Source: Auanema rhodensis (taxonomy: Eukaryota; Nematoda; Chromadorea; Rhabditida; Rhabditidae). Taken from it: 64,000 nucleotides of DNA. The notes under the pieces are model-generated. The model did no database searches. It was not told where the DNA came from and saw only the letters and a program-made list of their open reading frames with translations. Shown here one piece after another: positions 1-13,100 of the stretch. Position numbers and translations under genes: made by a program. Location: the NCBI GenBank assembly GCA_964057225.1, contig OZ059899.1:17368501-17432500 (forward strand). The letters run 5' to 3'. The stretch's first letter is position 1; every line of letters begins with the position of its first letter.

Positions 1-2368
1 AAATTATTTTGAAATTTTTAGGGAAAATTTTTGTCAAAATGTTTTTGGAAGCAATGTTGAGTGTACATGGAAACTCAACATACACTAATACATCATTTTT
101 TAAACGATCATAACTAATTTTTGTATTGAGGGTTTCTCAATGTAGTATAGTGCATTCGATGCGGATTTTTAAGCTGCGTCGATCTGTGTTATCAGATTTG
201 CGCTATCTTTAAAAATGCACCGAGATATCAACTGATATAAGTTCACACTTATATCCTCGATTTTCACCCTGAAGAATTACTTTTTTTGTTGAATAACATT
301 GTCCATCGTCTTCGCCTTGAAAAAAGGAATCTAAAAACATCTACTTTTTGTGAAATTATTTTGAAATTTTTAGGGAAAATTTTTGTCAAAAAGTTTTTGG
401 AAGCAATGTTGAGTGTACATGGAAACTCAACATACACTAATGCATCATTTTTCAAACGATCATAACTAATTTTCGTATTAAGCGTTTCTCAATGTAGTAT
501 AGTGCATTCGATGCGGATTTTTAAGCTGCGTCGATCTGTGTTATCAGATTTGCGCTAGCTTAAAAATGCACCGAGATATCAACTGAAATAAGTTAACACA
601 TATATCCTCGATTTTCACCCTGAAGAATTAATTTTTTTGTTGAATAACATTGTCCATCGTCTTCGCCTTAAAAAAAGGAATCTAAAAACATCTACTTTTT
701 GTGAAATTATTTTGAAATTTTCAGAGAAAATTTTTGTCAAAATGTTTTTGGAAGCAATGTTGAGTGTACATGGAAACTCAACATACACTAATGCATCATT
801 TTTCAAACGATCATAACTAATTTTTGTATTAAGCGTTTCTCAATGTAGTATAGTGCATTCGATGCGGATTTTTAAGCTGCGTCGATCTGTGTTATCAGAT
901 TTGCGCTAGCTTAAAAATGCACCGAGATATCAACTGATATAAGTTTACACTTATATCCTCGATTTTCACCCTGGAGAATTAATTTTTTTGTTGAATAACA
1001 TTGTCCATCGTCTTCGCCTTGAAAAAAGGAATCTAAAAACATCTACTTTTTGTGAAATTATTTTGAAATTTTTAGGGAAAATTTTTGTCAAAATGTTTTT
1101 GGAAGCAATGTTGAGTGTACATGGAAACTCAACATACACTAATACATCATTTTTTAAACGATCATAACTAATTTTTGTATTGAGGGTTTCTCAATGTAGT
1201 ATAGTGCATTCGATGCGGATTTTTAAGCTGCGTCGATCTGTGTTATCAGATTTGCGCTATCTTTAAAATGCACCGAGATATCAACTGATATAAGTTCACA
1301 CTTATATCCTCGATTTTCACCCTGAAAAATTGATTTTTTCGTTGAATAACATTGTCCATCGTCTTTGCCTTGAAAAAAGGAATCTAAAAACATCTACTTT
1401 TTGTAAAATTATTTTGAAATTTTTAGGTAAAATTTTTGTCAAAATGTTTTTGAAAGCAATGTTGAGTGTACATGGAAACTCAACATACACTAATGCATCA
1501 TTTTTCAAACGATCATGACTAATTTTTGTATTGAGCGTTTCTCAATGTAGTATAGTGCCTTCGATGCGGATTTTTAAGCTGCGTCGATTTGTGTTATCAG
1601 ATTTGCGCTATCTTTAAAATGCACCGAGATATCAACTGATATAAGTTCACACTTATATCCTCGATTTTCACCCTGAAGAATTAATTTTTTTGTTGAATAA
1701 CCTTGTCCATCGTCTTCACCTTCAAAAAGAAATCTAAAAACATCTACTTTTTGTAAAATTATTCTGAAATTTTTAGGGAAAATTTTTGTCAAAATGTTTT
1801 TGGAAGCAATGTTGAGTGTACATGGAAACTCAACATACACTAATGCATCATTTTTCAAACGATCATAACTAATTTTTGTATCAAGCGTTTCTCAATGTAG
1901 TATAGTGCATTCGAATCGGATTTTTAAGCTGCGTCGATCTGTGTTATCAGATTTGCGCTATCTTTAAAATGCACCGAGTTATCAACTGATATAAGTTCAC
2001 ACTTATATCCTCGATTTTCACCCTGAAGATTTAATTTTTTTGTTGAATAACCTTGTCCATCGTCTCCACCTTGAAAAAAGGAATCTAAAAACATCTACTT
2101 TTTGTAAAATTATTTTGAAATTTTTAGGGAAAATTTTTGTCAAAATGTTTTTGGAAGCAATGTTGAGTGTACATGGAAACTCAACATACACTAATGCATC
2201 TTTTTTCAAACGATCATAACTAATTTTTGTATTAAGCGTTTCTCAATGTAGTATAGTGCATTCGATGCGGATTTTTAAGCTGCGTCGATCTGTGTTATCA
2301 GATTTGCGCTAGCTTAAAAATGCACCGAGATATCAACTGATATAAGTTCACACTTATATCCTCGATTT

Positions 2369-5300
2369 TCACCCTGAAAAATTGATTTTTTCGTTGAATA
2401 ACATTGTCCATCGTCTTTGCCTTGAAAAAAGGAATCTAAAAACATCTACTTTTTGTGAAATTATTTTGAAATTTTCAGAGAAAATTTTTGTCAAAATGTT
2501 TTTGGAAGCAATGTTGAGTGTACATGGAAACTCAACATACACTAATGCATCATTTTTCAAACGATCATAACTAATTTTTGTATTAAGCGTTTCTCAATGT
2601 AGTATAGTGCATTCGATGCGGATTTTTAAGCTGCGTCGATCTGTGTTATCAGATTTGCGCTAGCTTAAAAATGCACCGAGATATCAACTGATATAAGTTT
2701 ACACTTATATCCTCGATTTTCACCCTGGAGAATTAATTTTTTCGTTGAATAACAATGTCCATCGTCTTCGCCTTAAAAAAAGGAATCTAAAAACATCTAC
2801 TTTTTGTGAAATTATTTTGAAATTTTTAGGGAAAATTTTTGTCAAAATGTTTTTGGAAGCAATGTTGAGTGTACATGGAAACTCAACATACACTAATGCA
2901 TCATTTTTCAAACGATCATAACTAATTTTTGTATTGAGCGTTTCTCAATGTAGTATAGTGCATTCGATGGGGATTTTTAAGCTGCGTCGATCTATGTTAT
3001 CAGATTTGCGCTATCTTTAAAATGCACCGAGATATCAACTGTTATAAGTTCACACTTATATCCTCGATTTTCACCCTGAAGAATTAATTTTTTTGTTGAA
3101 TAACATTGTCCATCGTCTTCGCCTTGAAAAAAGAAATCTAAAAACATCTACTTTTTGTGAAATTATTTTGAAATTTTCAGAGAAAATTTTTGTCAAAATG
3201 TTTTTGGAAGCAATGTTGAGTGTACATGGAAACTCAACATACAATAATGCATCATTTTTCAAACGATCATAACTAATTTTTGTATTAAGCGTTTCTCAAT
3301 GTAGTATAAAGCATTCGATGCGGATTTTTAAGCTGCGTCGATCTGTGTTATCAGATTTGCGCTAGCTTAAAAATGCACCGAGATATCAACTGATATAAGT
3401 TCACACTTATATCCTCGATTTTCACCCTGAAAAATTGATTTTTTCGTTGAATAACATTGTCCATCGTCTTTGCCTTGAAAAAAGGAATCTAAAAACATCT
3501 ACTTTTTGTGAAATTATTTTGAAATTTTCAGAGAAAATTTTTGTCAAAATGTTTTTGGAAGCAATGTTGAGTGTACATGGAAACTCAACATACACTAATG
3601 CATCATTTTTCAAACGATCATAACTAATTTTTGTATTAAGCGTTTCTCAATGTAGTATAGTGCATTCGATGCGGATTTTTAAGCTGCGTCGATCTGTGTT
3701 ATCAGATTTGCGCTAGCTTAAAAATGCACCGAGATATCAACTGATATAAGTTTACACTTATATCCTCGATTTTCACCCTGGAGAATTAATTTTTTCGTTG
3801 AATAACAATGTCCATCGTCTTCGCCTTAAAAAAAAATCTGAAAACATCTACTTTTTGTGAAATTATTTTGAAATTTTTAGGGAAAATTTTTGTCAAAATG
3901 TTTTTGGAAGCAATGTTGAGTGTACATGGAAACTCAACATACACTAATGCATCATTTTTCAAACGATCATAACTAATTTTTGTATTGAGCGTTTCTCAAT
4001 GTAGTATAGTGCATTCGATGGGGATTTTTAAGCTGCGTCGATCTATGTTATCAGATTTGCGCTATCTTTAAAATGCACCGAGATATCAACTGTTATAAGT
4101 TCACACTTATATCCTCGATTTTCACCCTGAAGAATTAATTTTTTTGTTGAATAACATTGTCCATCGTCTTCGCCTTGAAAAAAGAAATCTAAAAACATCT
4201 ACTTTTTGTGAAATTATTTTGAAATTTTCAGAGAAAATTTTTGTCAAAATGTTTTTGGAAGCAATGTTGAGTGTACATGGAAACTCAACATACAATAATG
4301 CATCATTTTTCAAACGATCATAACTAATTTTTGTATTAAGCGTTTCTCAATGTAGTATAAAGCATTCGATGCGGATTTTTAAGCTGCGTCGATCTGTGTT
4401 ATCAGATTTGCGCTAGCTTAAAAATGCACCGAGATATCAACTGATATAAGTTTACACTTATATCCTCGATTTTCACCCTGGAGAATTAATTTTTTCGTTG
4501 AATAACAATGTCCATCGTCTTCGCCTTAAAAAAAGGAATCTAAAAACATCTACTTTTTGTGAAATTATTTTGAAATTTTTAGGGAAAATTTTTGTCAAAA
4601 TGTTTTTGGAAGCAATGTTGAGTGTACATGGAAACTCAACATACACTAATACATCATTTTTTAAACGATCATAACTAATTTTTGTATTGAGGGTTTCTCA
4701 ATGTAGTATAGTGCATTCGATGCGGATTTTTAAGCTGCGTCGATCTGTGTTATCAGATTTGCGCTAGCTTAAAAAAGCACCGAGATATCAACTGATATAA
4801 GTTCACACTTATATCCTCGATTTTCACCCTGAAGAATTAATTTTTTTGTTGAATAACATTGTCCATCGTCTTCGCCTTGAAAAAAGGAATCTAAAAACAT
4901 CTACTTTTTGTGAAATTATTTCGAAATTTTTAGGGAAAATTTTTGTCAAAATGTTTTTGGAAGCAATGTTGAGTGTACATGGAAACTCAACATACACTAA
5001 TGCATCATTTTTCAAACGATCATAACTAATTTTTGTATTGAGCGTTTCTCAATGTAGTATAGTGCATTCGATGGGGATTTTTAAGCTGCGTCGATCTATG
5101 TTATCAGATTTGCGCTATCTTTAAAATGCACCGAGATATCAACTGTTATAAGTTCACACTTATATCCTCGATTTTCACCCTGAAGAATTAATTTTTTTGT
5201 TGAATAACATTGTCCATCGTCTTCGCCTTGAAAAAAGAAATCTAAAAACATCTACTTTTTGTGAAATTATTTTGAAATTTTCAGAGAAAATTTTTGTCAA

Positions 5301-5520
5301 AATGTTTTTGGAAGCAATGTTGAGTGTACATGGAAACTCAACATACAATAATGCATCATTTTTCAAACGATCATAACTAATTTTTGTATTAAGCGTTTCT
5401 CAATGTAGTATAAAGCATTCGATGCGGATTTTTAAGCTGCGTCGATCTGTGTTATCAGATTTGCGCTAGCTTAAAAATGCACCGAGATATCAACTGATAT
5501 AAGTTTACACTTATATCCTC
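2369..5520 (+). repeat. Higher-order block, about 1,052-bp (3-monomer) period
   Basis: Marker variants recur every three monomers. The ACAATAATGC variant of the dyad-proximal region appears near 3243, 4294 and 5347. The monomer starting with CCTGAAAAATTG recurs near 2373 and 3426, and the AATAACAATGTCC variant near 2749, 3801 and 4502. This indicates local amplification of a trimer inside the 351-bp array. Boundaries are approximate. Confidence 0.75.
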
Positions 5521-5699
5521 GATTTTCACCCTGGAGAATTAATTTTTTCGTTGAATAACAATGTCCATCGTCTTCGCCTTAAAAAAAGGAATCTAAAAAC
5601 ATCTACTTTTTGTGAAATTATTTTGAAATTTTTAGGGAAAATTTTTGTCAAAATGTTTTTGGAAGCAATGTTGAGTGTACATGGAAACTCAACATACAC

Positions 5700-6950
5700 T
5701 AATACATCATTTTTTAAACGATCATAACTAATTTTTGTATTGAGGGTTTCTCAATGTAGTATAGTGCATTCGATGCGGATTTTTAAGCTGCGTCGATCTG
5801 TGTTATCAGATTTGCGCTAGCTTAAAAAAGCACCGAGATATCAACTGATATAAGTTCACACTTATATCCTCGATTTTCACCCTGAAGAATTAATTTTTTT
5901 GTTGAATAACATTGTCCATCGTCTTCGCCTTGAAAAAAGGAATCTAAAAACATCTACTTTTTGTGAAATTATTTCGAAATTTTTAGGGAAAATTTTTGTC
6001 AAAATGTTTTTGGAAGCAATGTTGAGTGTACATGGAAACTCAACATACACTAATACATCATTTTTTAAACGATCATAACTAATTTTTGTATTGAGGGTTT
6101 CTCAATGTAGTATAGTGCATTCGATGCGGATTTTTAAGCTGCGTCGATCTGTGTTATCAGATTTGCGCTAGCTTAAAAAAGCACCGAGATATCAACTGAT
6201 ATAAGTTCACACTTATATCCTCGATTTTCACCCTGAAGAATTAATTTTTTTGTTGAATAACATTGTCCATCGTCTTCGCCTTGAAAAAAGGAATCTAAAA
6301 ACATCTACTTTTTGTGAAATTATTTCGAAATTTTTAGGGAAAATTTTTGTCAAAATGTTTTTGGAAGCAATGTTGAGTGTACATGGAAACTCAACATACA
6401 CTAATACATCATTTTTTAAACGATCATAACTAATTTTTGTATTGAGGGTTTCTCAATGTAGTATAGTGCATTCGATGCGGATTTTTAAGCTGCGTCGATC
6501 TGTGTTATCAGATTTGCGCTAGCTTAAAAAAGCACCGAGATATCAACTGATATAAGTTCACACTTATATCCTCGATTTTCACCCTGAAGAATTAATTTTT
6601 TTGTTGAATAACATTGTCCATCGTCTTCGCCTTGAAAAAAGGAATCTAAAAACATCTACTTTTTGTGAAATTATTTCGAAATTTTTAGGGAAAATTTTTG
6701 TCAAAATGTTTTTGGAAGCAATGTTGAGTGTACATGGAAACTCAACATACACTAATACATCATTTTTTAAACGATCATAACTAATTTTTGTATTGAGGGT
6801 TTCTCAATGTAGTATAGTGCATTCGATGCGGATTTTTAAGCTGCGTCGATCTGTGTTATCAGATTTGCGCTAGCTTAAAAAAGCACCGAGATATCAACTG
6901 ATATAAGTTCACACTTATATCCTCGATTTTCACCCTGAAGAATTAATTTT
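5700..6950 (+). repeat. Run of nearly identical 351-bp monomers
   Basis: Consecutive monomers here share the same private variants: TTTCGAAATT in the AT-rich part, AAAAAAGCACC, and TAATACATCATTTTTTAAAC. Most of the array alternates variant types, so this block looks like a recent monomer-level expansion. Confidence 0.75.
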
Positions 6951-9900
6951 TTTGTTGAATAACATTGTCCATCGTCTTCGCCTTGAAAAAAGGAATCTAA
7001 AAACATCTACTTTTCGTGAAATTATTTCGAAATTTTTAGGTAAAATTTTTGTCAAAATGTTTTTGAAAGCAATGTTGAGTGTACATGGAAACTCAACATA
7101 CACTAATGCATCATTTTTCAAACGATCATGACTAATTTTTGTATTGAGGGTTTCTCAATGTAGTATAGTGCATTCGATGCGGATTTTTAAGCTGCGTCGA
7201 TCTGTATTATCAGATTTGCGCTAGCTTAAAAATGCACCGAGATTTCAACTGATATAAGTTCACACTTATATCCTCGATTTTCACCCTGAAAAATTGATTT
7301 TTTCGTTGAATAACACTGTCCATCGTCTTTGCCTTGAAAAAAGGAATCTAAAAACATCTACTTTTTGTGAAATTATCTTGAAATTTTCAGGGAAAATTTT
7401 TGTCAAAATGTTTTTGGAAGCAATGTTGAGTGTACATGGAAACTCAACATACACTAATGCATCATTTTTCAAACGATCATAACTAATTTTTGTATTAAGC
7501 GTTTTTCAATGTAGTATAGTGCATTCGATGCGGATTTTTAAGCTGCGTCGATCTGTGTTATCAGATTTGCGCTAGCTTAAAAATGCACCGAGATATCAAC
7601 TGATATAAGTTTACACTTATATCCTCGATTTTCACCCTGGAGAATTAATTTTTTCGTTGAATAACATTGTCCATCGTCTTCGCCTTGAAAAAAGGAATCT
7701 AAAAACATCTACTTTTTGTGAAATTATTTTGAAATTTTTAGGGAAAATTTTGGTCAAAATGTTTTTGGAAGCAATGTTGAGTGTACATGGAAACTCAACA
7801 TACACTAATGCATCATTTTTCAAACGATCATGACTAATTTTTGTATTGAGGGTTTCTCAATGTAGTATAGTGCATTCTATGCGGATTTTTAAGCTGCGTC
7901 GATCTGTGTTATCAGATTTGCGCTAGCTTAAAAATGCACCGAGATATCAACTGATATAAGTTCACACTTATATCCTCGATTTTCACCCTGAAAAATTGAT
8001 TTTTTCGTTGAATAACATTGTCCATCGTCTTTGCCTTGAAAAAAGGAATCTAAAAACAACTACTTTTTGTGAAATTATTTCGAAATTTTTAAGGAAAATT
8101 TTTGTCAAAATGTTTTTGGAAGCAATGTTGAGTGTACATGGAAACTCAACATACACTAATGCATCATTTTTCAAACGATCATAACTAATTTATGTATCAA
8201 GCGTTTCTCAATGTAGTATAGTGCATTCGAATCGGATTTTTAAGCTGCGTCGATCTGTGTTATCAGATTTGCGCTAGCTTAAAAATGCACCGAGATATCA
8301 ACTGAAATAAGTTAACACATATATCCTCGATTTTCACCCTGAAGAATTAATTTTTTTGTTGAATAACATTGTCCATCGTCTTCGCCTTGAAAAAAGGAAT
8401 CTAAAAACATCTACTTTTTGTGAAATTATTTTGAAATTTTTAGGGAAAATTTTTGTCAAAATGTTTTTGGAAGCAATGTTGAGTGTACATGGAAACTCAA
8501 CATACACTAATGCATCATTTTTCAAACGATCATAACTAATTTATGTATCAAGCGTTTCTCAATGTAGTATAGTGCATTCGAATCGGATTTTTAAGCTGCG
8601 TCGATCTGTGTTATCAGATTTGCGCTAGCTTAAAAATGCACCGAGATATCAACTGATATAAGTTTACACTTATATCCTCGATTTTCACCCTGAAGAATTA
8701 ATTTTTTTGTTGAATAACATTGTCCATCGTCTTTGCCTTGAAAAAAGGAATCTAAAAACAACTACTTTTTGTGAAATTATCTCGAAATTTTTAGGTAAAA
8801 TTTTTGTCAAAATGTTTTTGAAAGCAATGTTGAGTGTACATGGAAACTCAACATACACTAATGCATCATTTTTCAAACGATCATGACTAATTTTTGTATT
8901 GAGCGTTTCTCAATGTAGTATAATGCACTCGATGCGGATTTTTAAGCTGCGTCGATCTGTGTTATCAGATTTGCACTAGCTTAAAAATGAACCGAGATAT
9001 CAACTGATATAAGTTCACACTTATATCCTCGATTTTCACCCTGAAGAATTAATTTTTTTGTTGAATAACATTGTCCATCGTCTTTACCTTGAAAAAAGGA
9101 ATCTAAAAACATCTACTTTTTGTGAAATTATTTTGAAATTTTTAGGGAAAATTTTGGTCAAAATGTTTTTGGAAGCAATGTTGAGTGTACATGGAAACTC
9201 AACATACACTAATGCATCATTTTTCAAACGATCATAACTAATTTTTGTATTAAGAGTTTCTCAATGTAGTATAGTGCATTCGATGCGGATTTTTAAGCTG
9301 CGTCGATCTGTGTTATCAGATTTGCGCTAGCTTAAAAATGCACCGAGATATCAACTGATATAAGTTTACACTTATATCCTCGATTTTCACCCTGAAGAAT
9401 TAATTTTTTTGTTGAATAACATTGTCCATCGTCTTCGCCTTGAAAAAAGAAATCTAAAAACATCTACTTTTTGTGAAATTATTTTGAAATTTTTAGGGAA
9501 AATTTTGGTCAAAATGTTTTTGGAAGCAATGTTGAGTGTACATGGAAACTCAACATACACTAATGCATCATTTTTCAAACGATCATGACTAATTTTTGTA
9601 TTGAGGGTTTCTCAATGTAGTATAGTGCATTCGATGCGGATTTTTAAGCTGCGTCGATCTGTGTTATCAGATTTGCGCTAGCTTAAAAATGCACCGAGAT
9701 ATCAACTGATATAAGTTCACACTTATATCCTCGATTTTCACCCTGAAAAATTGATTTTTTCGTTGAATAACATTGTCCATCGTCTTTGCCTTGAAAAAAG
9801 GAATCTAAAAACAACTACTTTTTGTGAAATTATTTCGAAATTTTTAGGGAAAATTTTTGTCAAAATGTTTTTGGAAGCAATGTTGAGTGTACATGGAAAC

Positions 9901-10149
9901 TCAACATACACTAATGCATCATTTTTCAAACGATCATAACTAATTTTTGTATTAAGCGTTTCTCAATGTTGTATAGTGCATTCGATGCGGATTTTTAAGC
10001 TGCGTCGATCTATGTTATCAGATTTGCGCTATCTTAAAAATGCACCGAGATATCAACTGATATAAGTTCACACTTATAATCTCGATTTTCACCCTGAAGA
10101 ATTAATTTTTTTGTTGAATAACATTGTCCATCGTCTTCACCTTGAAAAA

Positions 10150-13100
10150 AGGAATCTAAAAACATCTACTTTTTGTAAAATTATTTTGAAATTTTTAGGG
10201 AAAATTTTTGTCAAAATGTTTTTGGAAGCAATGTTGAGTGTACATGGAAACTCAACATACACTAATGCATCATTTTTCAAACGATCATAACTAATTTTTG
10301 TATTAAGCGTTTCTCAATGTAGTATAGTGCATTCGATGCGGATTTTTAAGCTGCGTCGATCTGTGTTATCAGATTTGCGCTAGCTTAAAAATGCACCGAG
10401 ATATCAACTGAAATAAGTTAACACATATATCCTCGATTTTCACCCTGAAGAATTAATTTTTTTGTTGAATAACATTGTCCATCGTCTTCGCCTTGAAAAA
10501 AGGAATCTAAAAACATCTACTTTTTGTGAAATTATTTTGAAATTTTTAGGGAAAATTTTTGTCAAAATGTTTTTGGAAGCAATGTTGAGTGTACATGGAA
10601 ACTCAACATACACTAATGCATCATTTTTCAAACGATCATGCCTAATTTTTGTATTGAGCGTTTCTCAATGTAGTATAATGCACTCGATGCGGATTTTTAA
10701 GCTGCGTCGATCTGTGTTATCAGATTTGCACTAGCTTAAAAATGAACCGAGATATCAACTGATATAAGTTCACACTTATATCCTCGATTTTCACCCTGAA
10801 AAATTGATTTTTTCGTTGAATAACATTGTCCATCGTCTTCGCCTTGAAAAAAGGAATCTAAAAACATCTACTTTTTGTGAAATTATTTTGAAATTTTTAG
10901 GGAAAATTTTGGTCAAAATGTTTTTGGAAGCAATGTTGAGTGTACATGGAAACTCAACATACACTAATGCATCATTTTTCAAACGATCATAACTAATTTT
11001 TGTATTGAGCGTTTCTCAATGTAGTATAGTGCATTCGATGCGGATTTTTAAGCTGCGTCGATCTATGTTATCAGATTTGCGCTATCTTTAAAATGCACCG
11101 AGATATCAACTGTTATAAGTTCACACTTATATCCTCGATTTTCACCCTGAAGAATTAATTTTTTTGTTGAATAACATTGTCCATCGTCTTCGCCTTGAAA
11201 AAAGAAATCTAAAAACATCTACTTTTTGTGAAATTATTTTGAAATTTTTCGGGAAAATTTTTGTCAAAATGTTTTTGGAAGCAATGTTGAGTGTACATGG
11301 AAACTCAACATACACTAATACATCATTTTTCAAACGATCATAACTAATTTTTGTATTAAGCGTTTCTCAATGTTGTATAGTGCATTCGATGCGGATTTTT
11401 AAGCTGCGTCGATCTATGTTATCAGATTTGCGCTATCTTAAAAATGCACCGAGATATCAACTGATATAAGTTCACACTTATAATCTCGATTTTCACCCTG
11501 AAGAATTAATTTTTTTGTTGAATAACATTGTCCATCGTCTTCACCTTGAAAAAAGGAATCTAAAAACATCTACTTTTTGTAAAATTATTTTGAAATTTTT
11601 AGGGAAAATTTTTGTCAAAATGTTTTTGGAAGCAATGTTGAGTGTACATGGAAACTCAACATACACTAATGCATCATTTTTCAAACGATCATAACTAATT
11701 TTTGTATCAAGCGTTTCTCAATGTAGTATAGTGCATTCAAATCGGATTTTCAAGCTGCGTCGATCTGTGTTATCAGATTTGCGCTAGCTTAAAAATGCAC
11801 CGAGATATCAACTGAAATAAGTTAACACATATATCCTCGATTTTCACCCTGAAGAATTAATTTTTTTGTTGAATAACATTGTCCATCGTCTTCGCCTTGA
11901 AAAAAGAAATCTAAAAACATCTACTTTTTGTGAAATTATTTTGAAATTTTTAGGGAAAATTTTGGTCAAAATGTTTTTGGAAGCAATGTTGAGTGTACAT
12001 GGAAACTCAACATACACTAATGCATCATTTTTCAAACGATCATAACTAATTTTTGTATTGAGCGTTTCTCAATGTAGTATAGTGCATTCGATGCGGATTT
12101 TTAAGCTGCGTCGATCTGTGTTATCAGATTTGCGCTAGCGTAAAAATGAACCGAGATATCAACTGATATAAGTTCACACTTATATCCTCGATTTTCACCC
12201 TGAAGAATTGATTTTTTTGTTGAATAACATTGTCCATCGTCTTCGCCTTGAAAAAAGAAATCTAAATACATCTACTTTTTGTGAAATTATTTTGAAATTT
12301 TTCGGGAAAATTTTTGTCAAAATGTTTTTGGAAGCAATGTTGAGTGTACATGGAAACTCAACATACACTAATACATCATTTTCTAAACGATCATAACTAA
12401 TTTTTGTATTGAGGGTTTCTCAATGTAGTATAATGCACTCGATGCGGATTTTTAAGCTGCGTCGATCTGTGTTATCAGATTTGCACTAGCTTAAAAATGA
12501 ACCGAGATATCAACTGATATAAGTTCACACTTATATCCTCGATTTTCACCCTGAAGAATTGATTTTTTTGTTGAATAACATTGTCCATCGTCTTCGGCTT
12601 GAAAAAAGGAATCTAAAAACAACTACTTTTTGTGAAATTATTTCGAAATTTTTAGGTAAAATTTTTGTCAAAATGTTTTTGAAAGCAATGTTGAGTGTAC
12701 ATGGAAACTCAACATACACTAATGCATCATTTTTCAAACGATCATGACTAATTTTTGTATTGAGCGTTTCTCAATGTAGTATAATGCACTCGATGCGGAT
12801 TTTTAAGCTGCGTCGATCTGTGTTATCAGATTTGCACTAGCTTAAAAATGAACCGAGATATCAACTGATATAAGTTCACACTTATATCCTCGATTTTCAC
12901 CCTGAAAAATTGATTTTTTCGTTGAATAACATTGTCCATCGTCTTCGCCTTGAAAAAAGGAATCTAAAAACATCTACTTTTTGTGAAATTATTTTGAAAT
13001 TTTTAGGGAAAATTTTGGTCAAAATGTTTTTGGAAGCAATGTTGAGTGTACATGGAAACTCAACATACACTAATGCATCATTTTTCAAACGATCATAACT

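Noticed and set aside
1340-1356. CENP-B-box-like TTCGTTGAATAACATTG in 351-bp monomers
   Set aside because: Only TTCG and one A match the box core; the CGGG half is missing.
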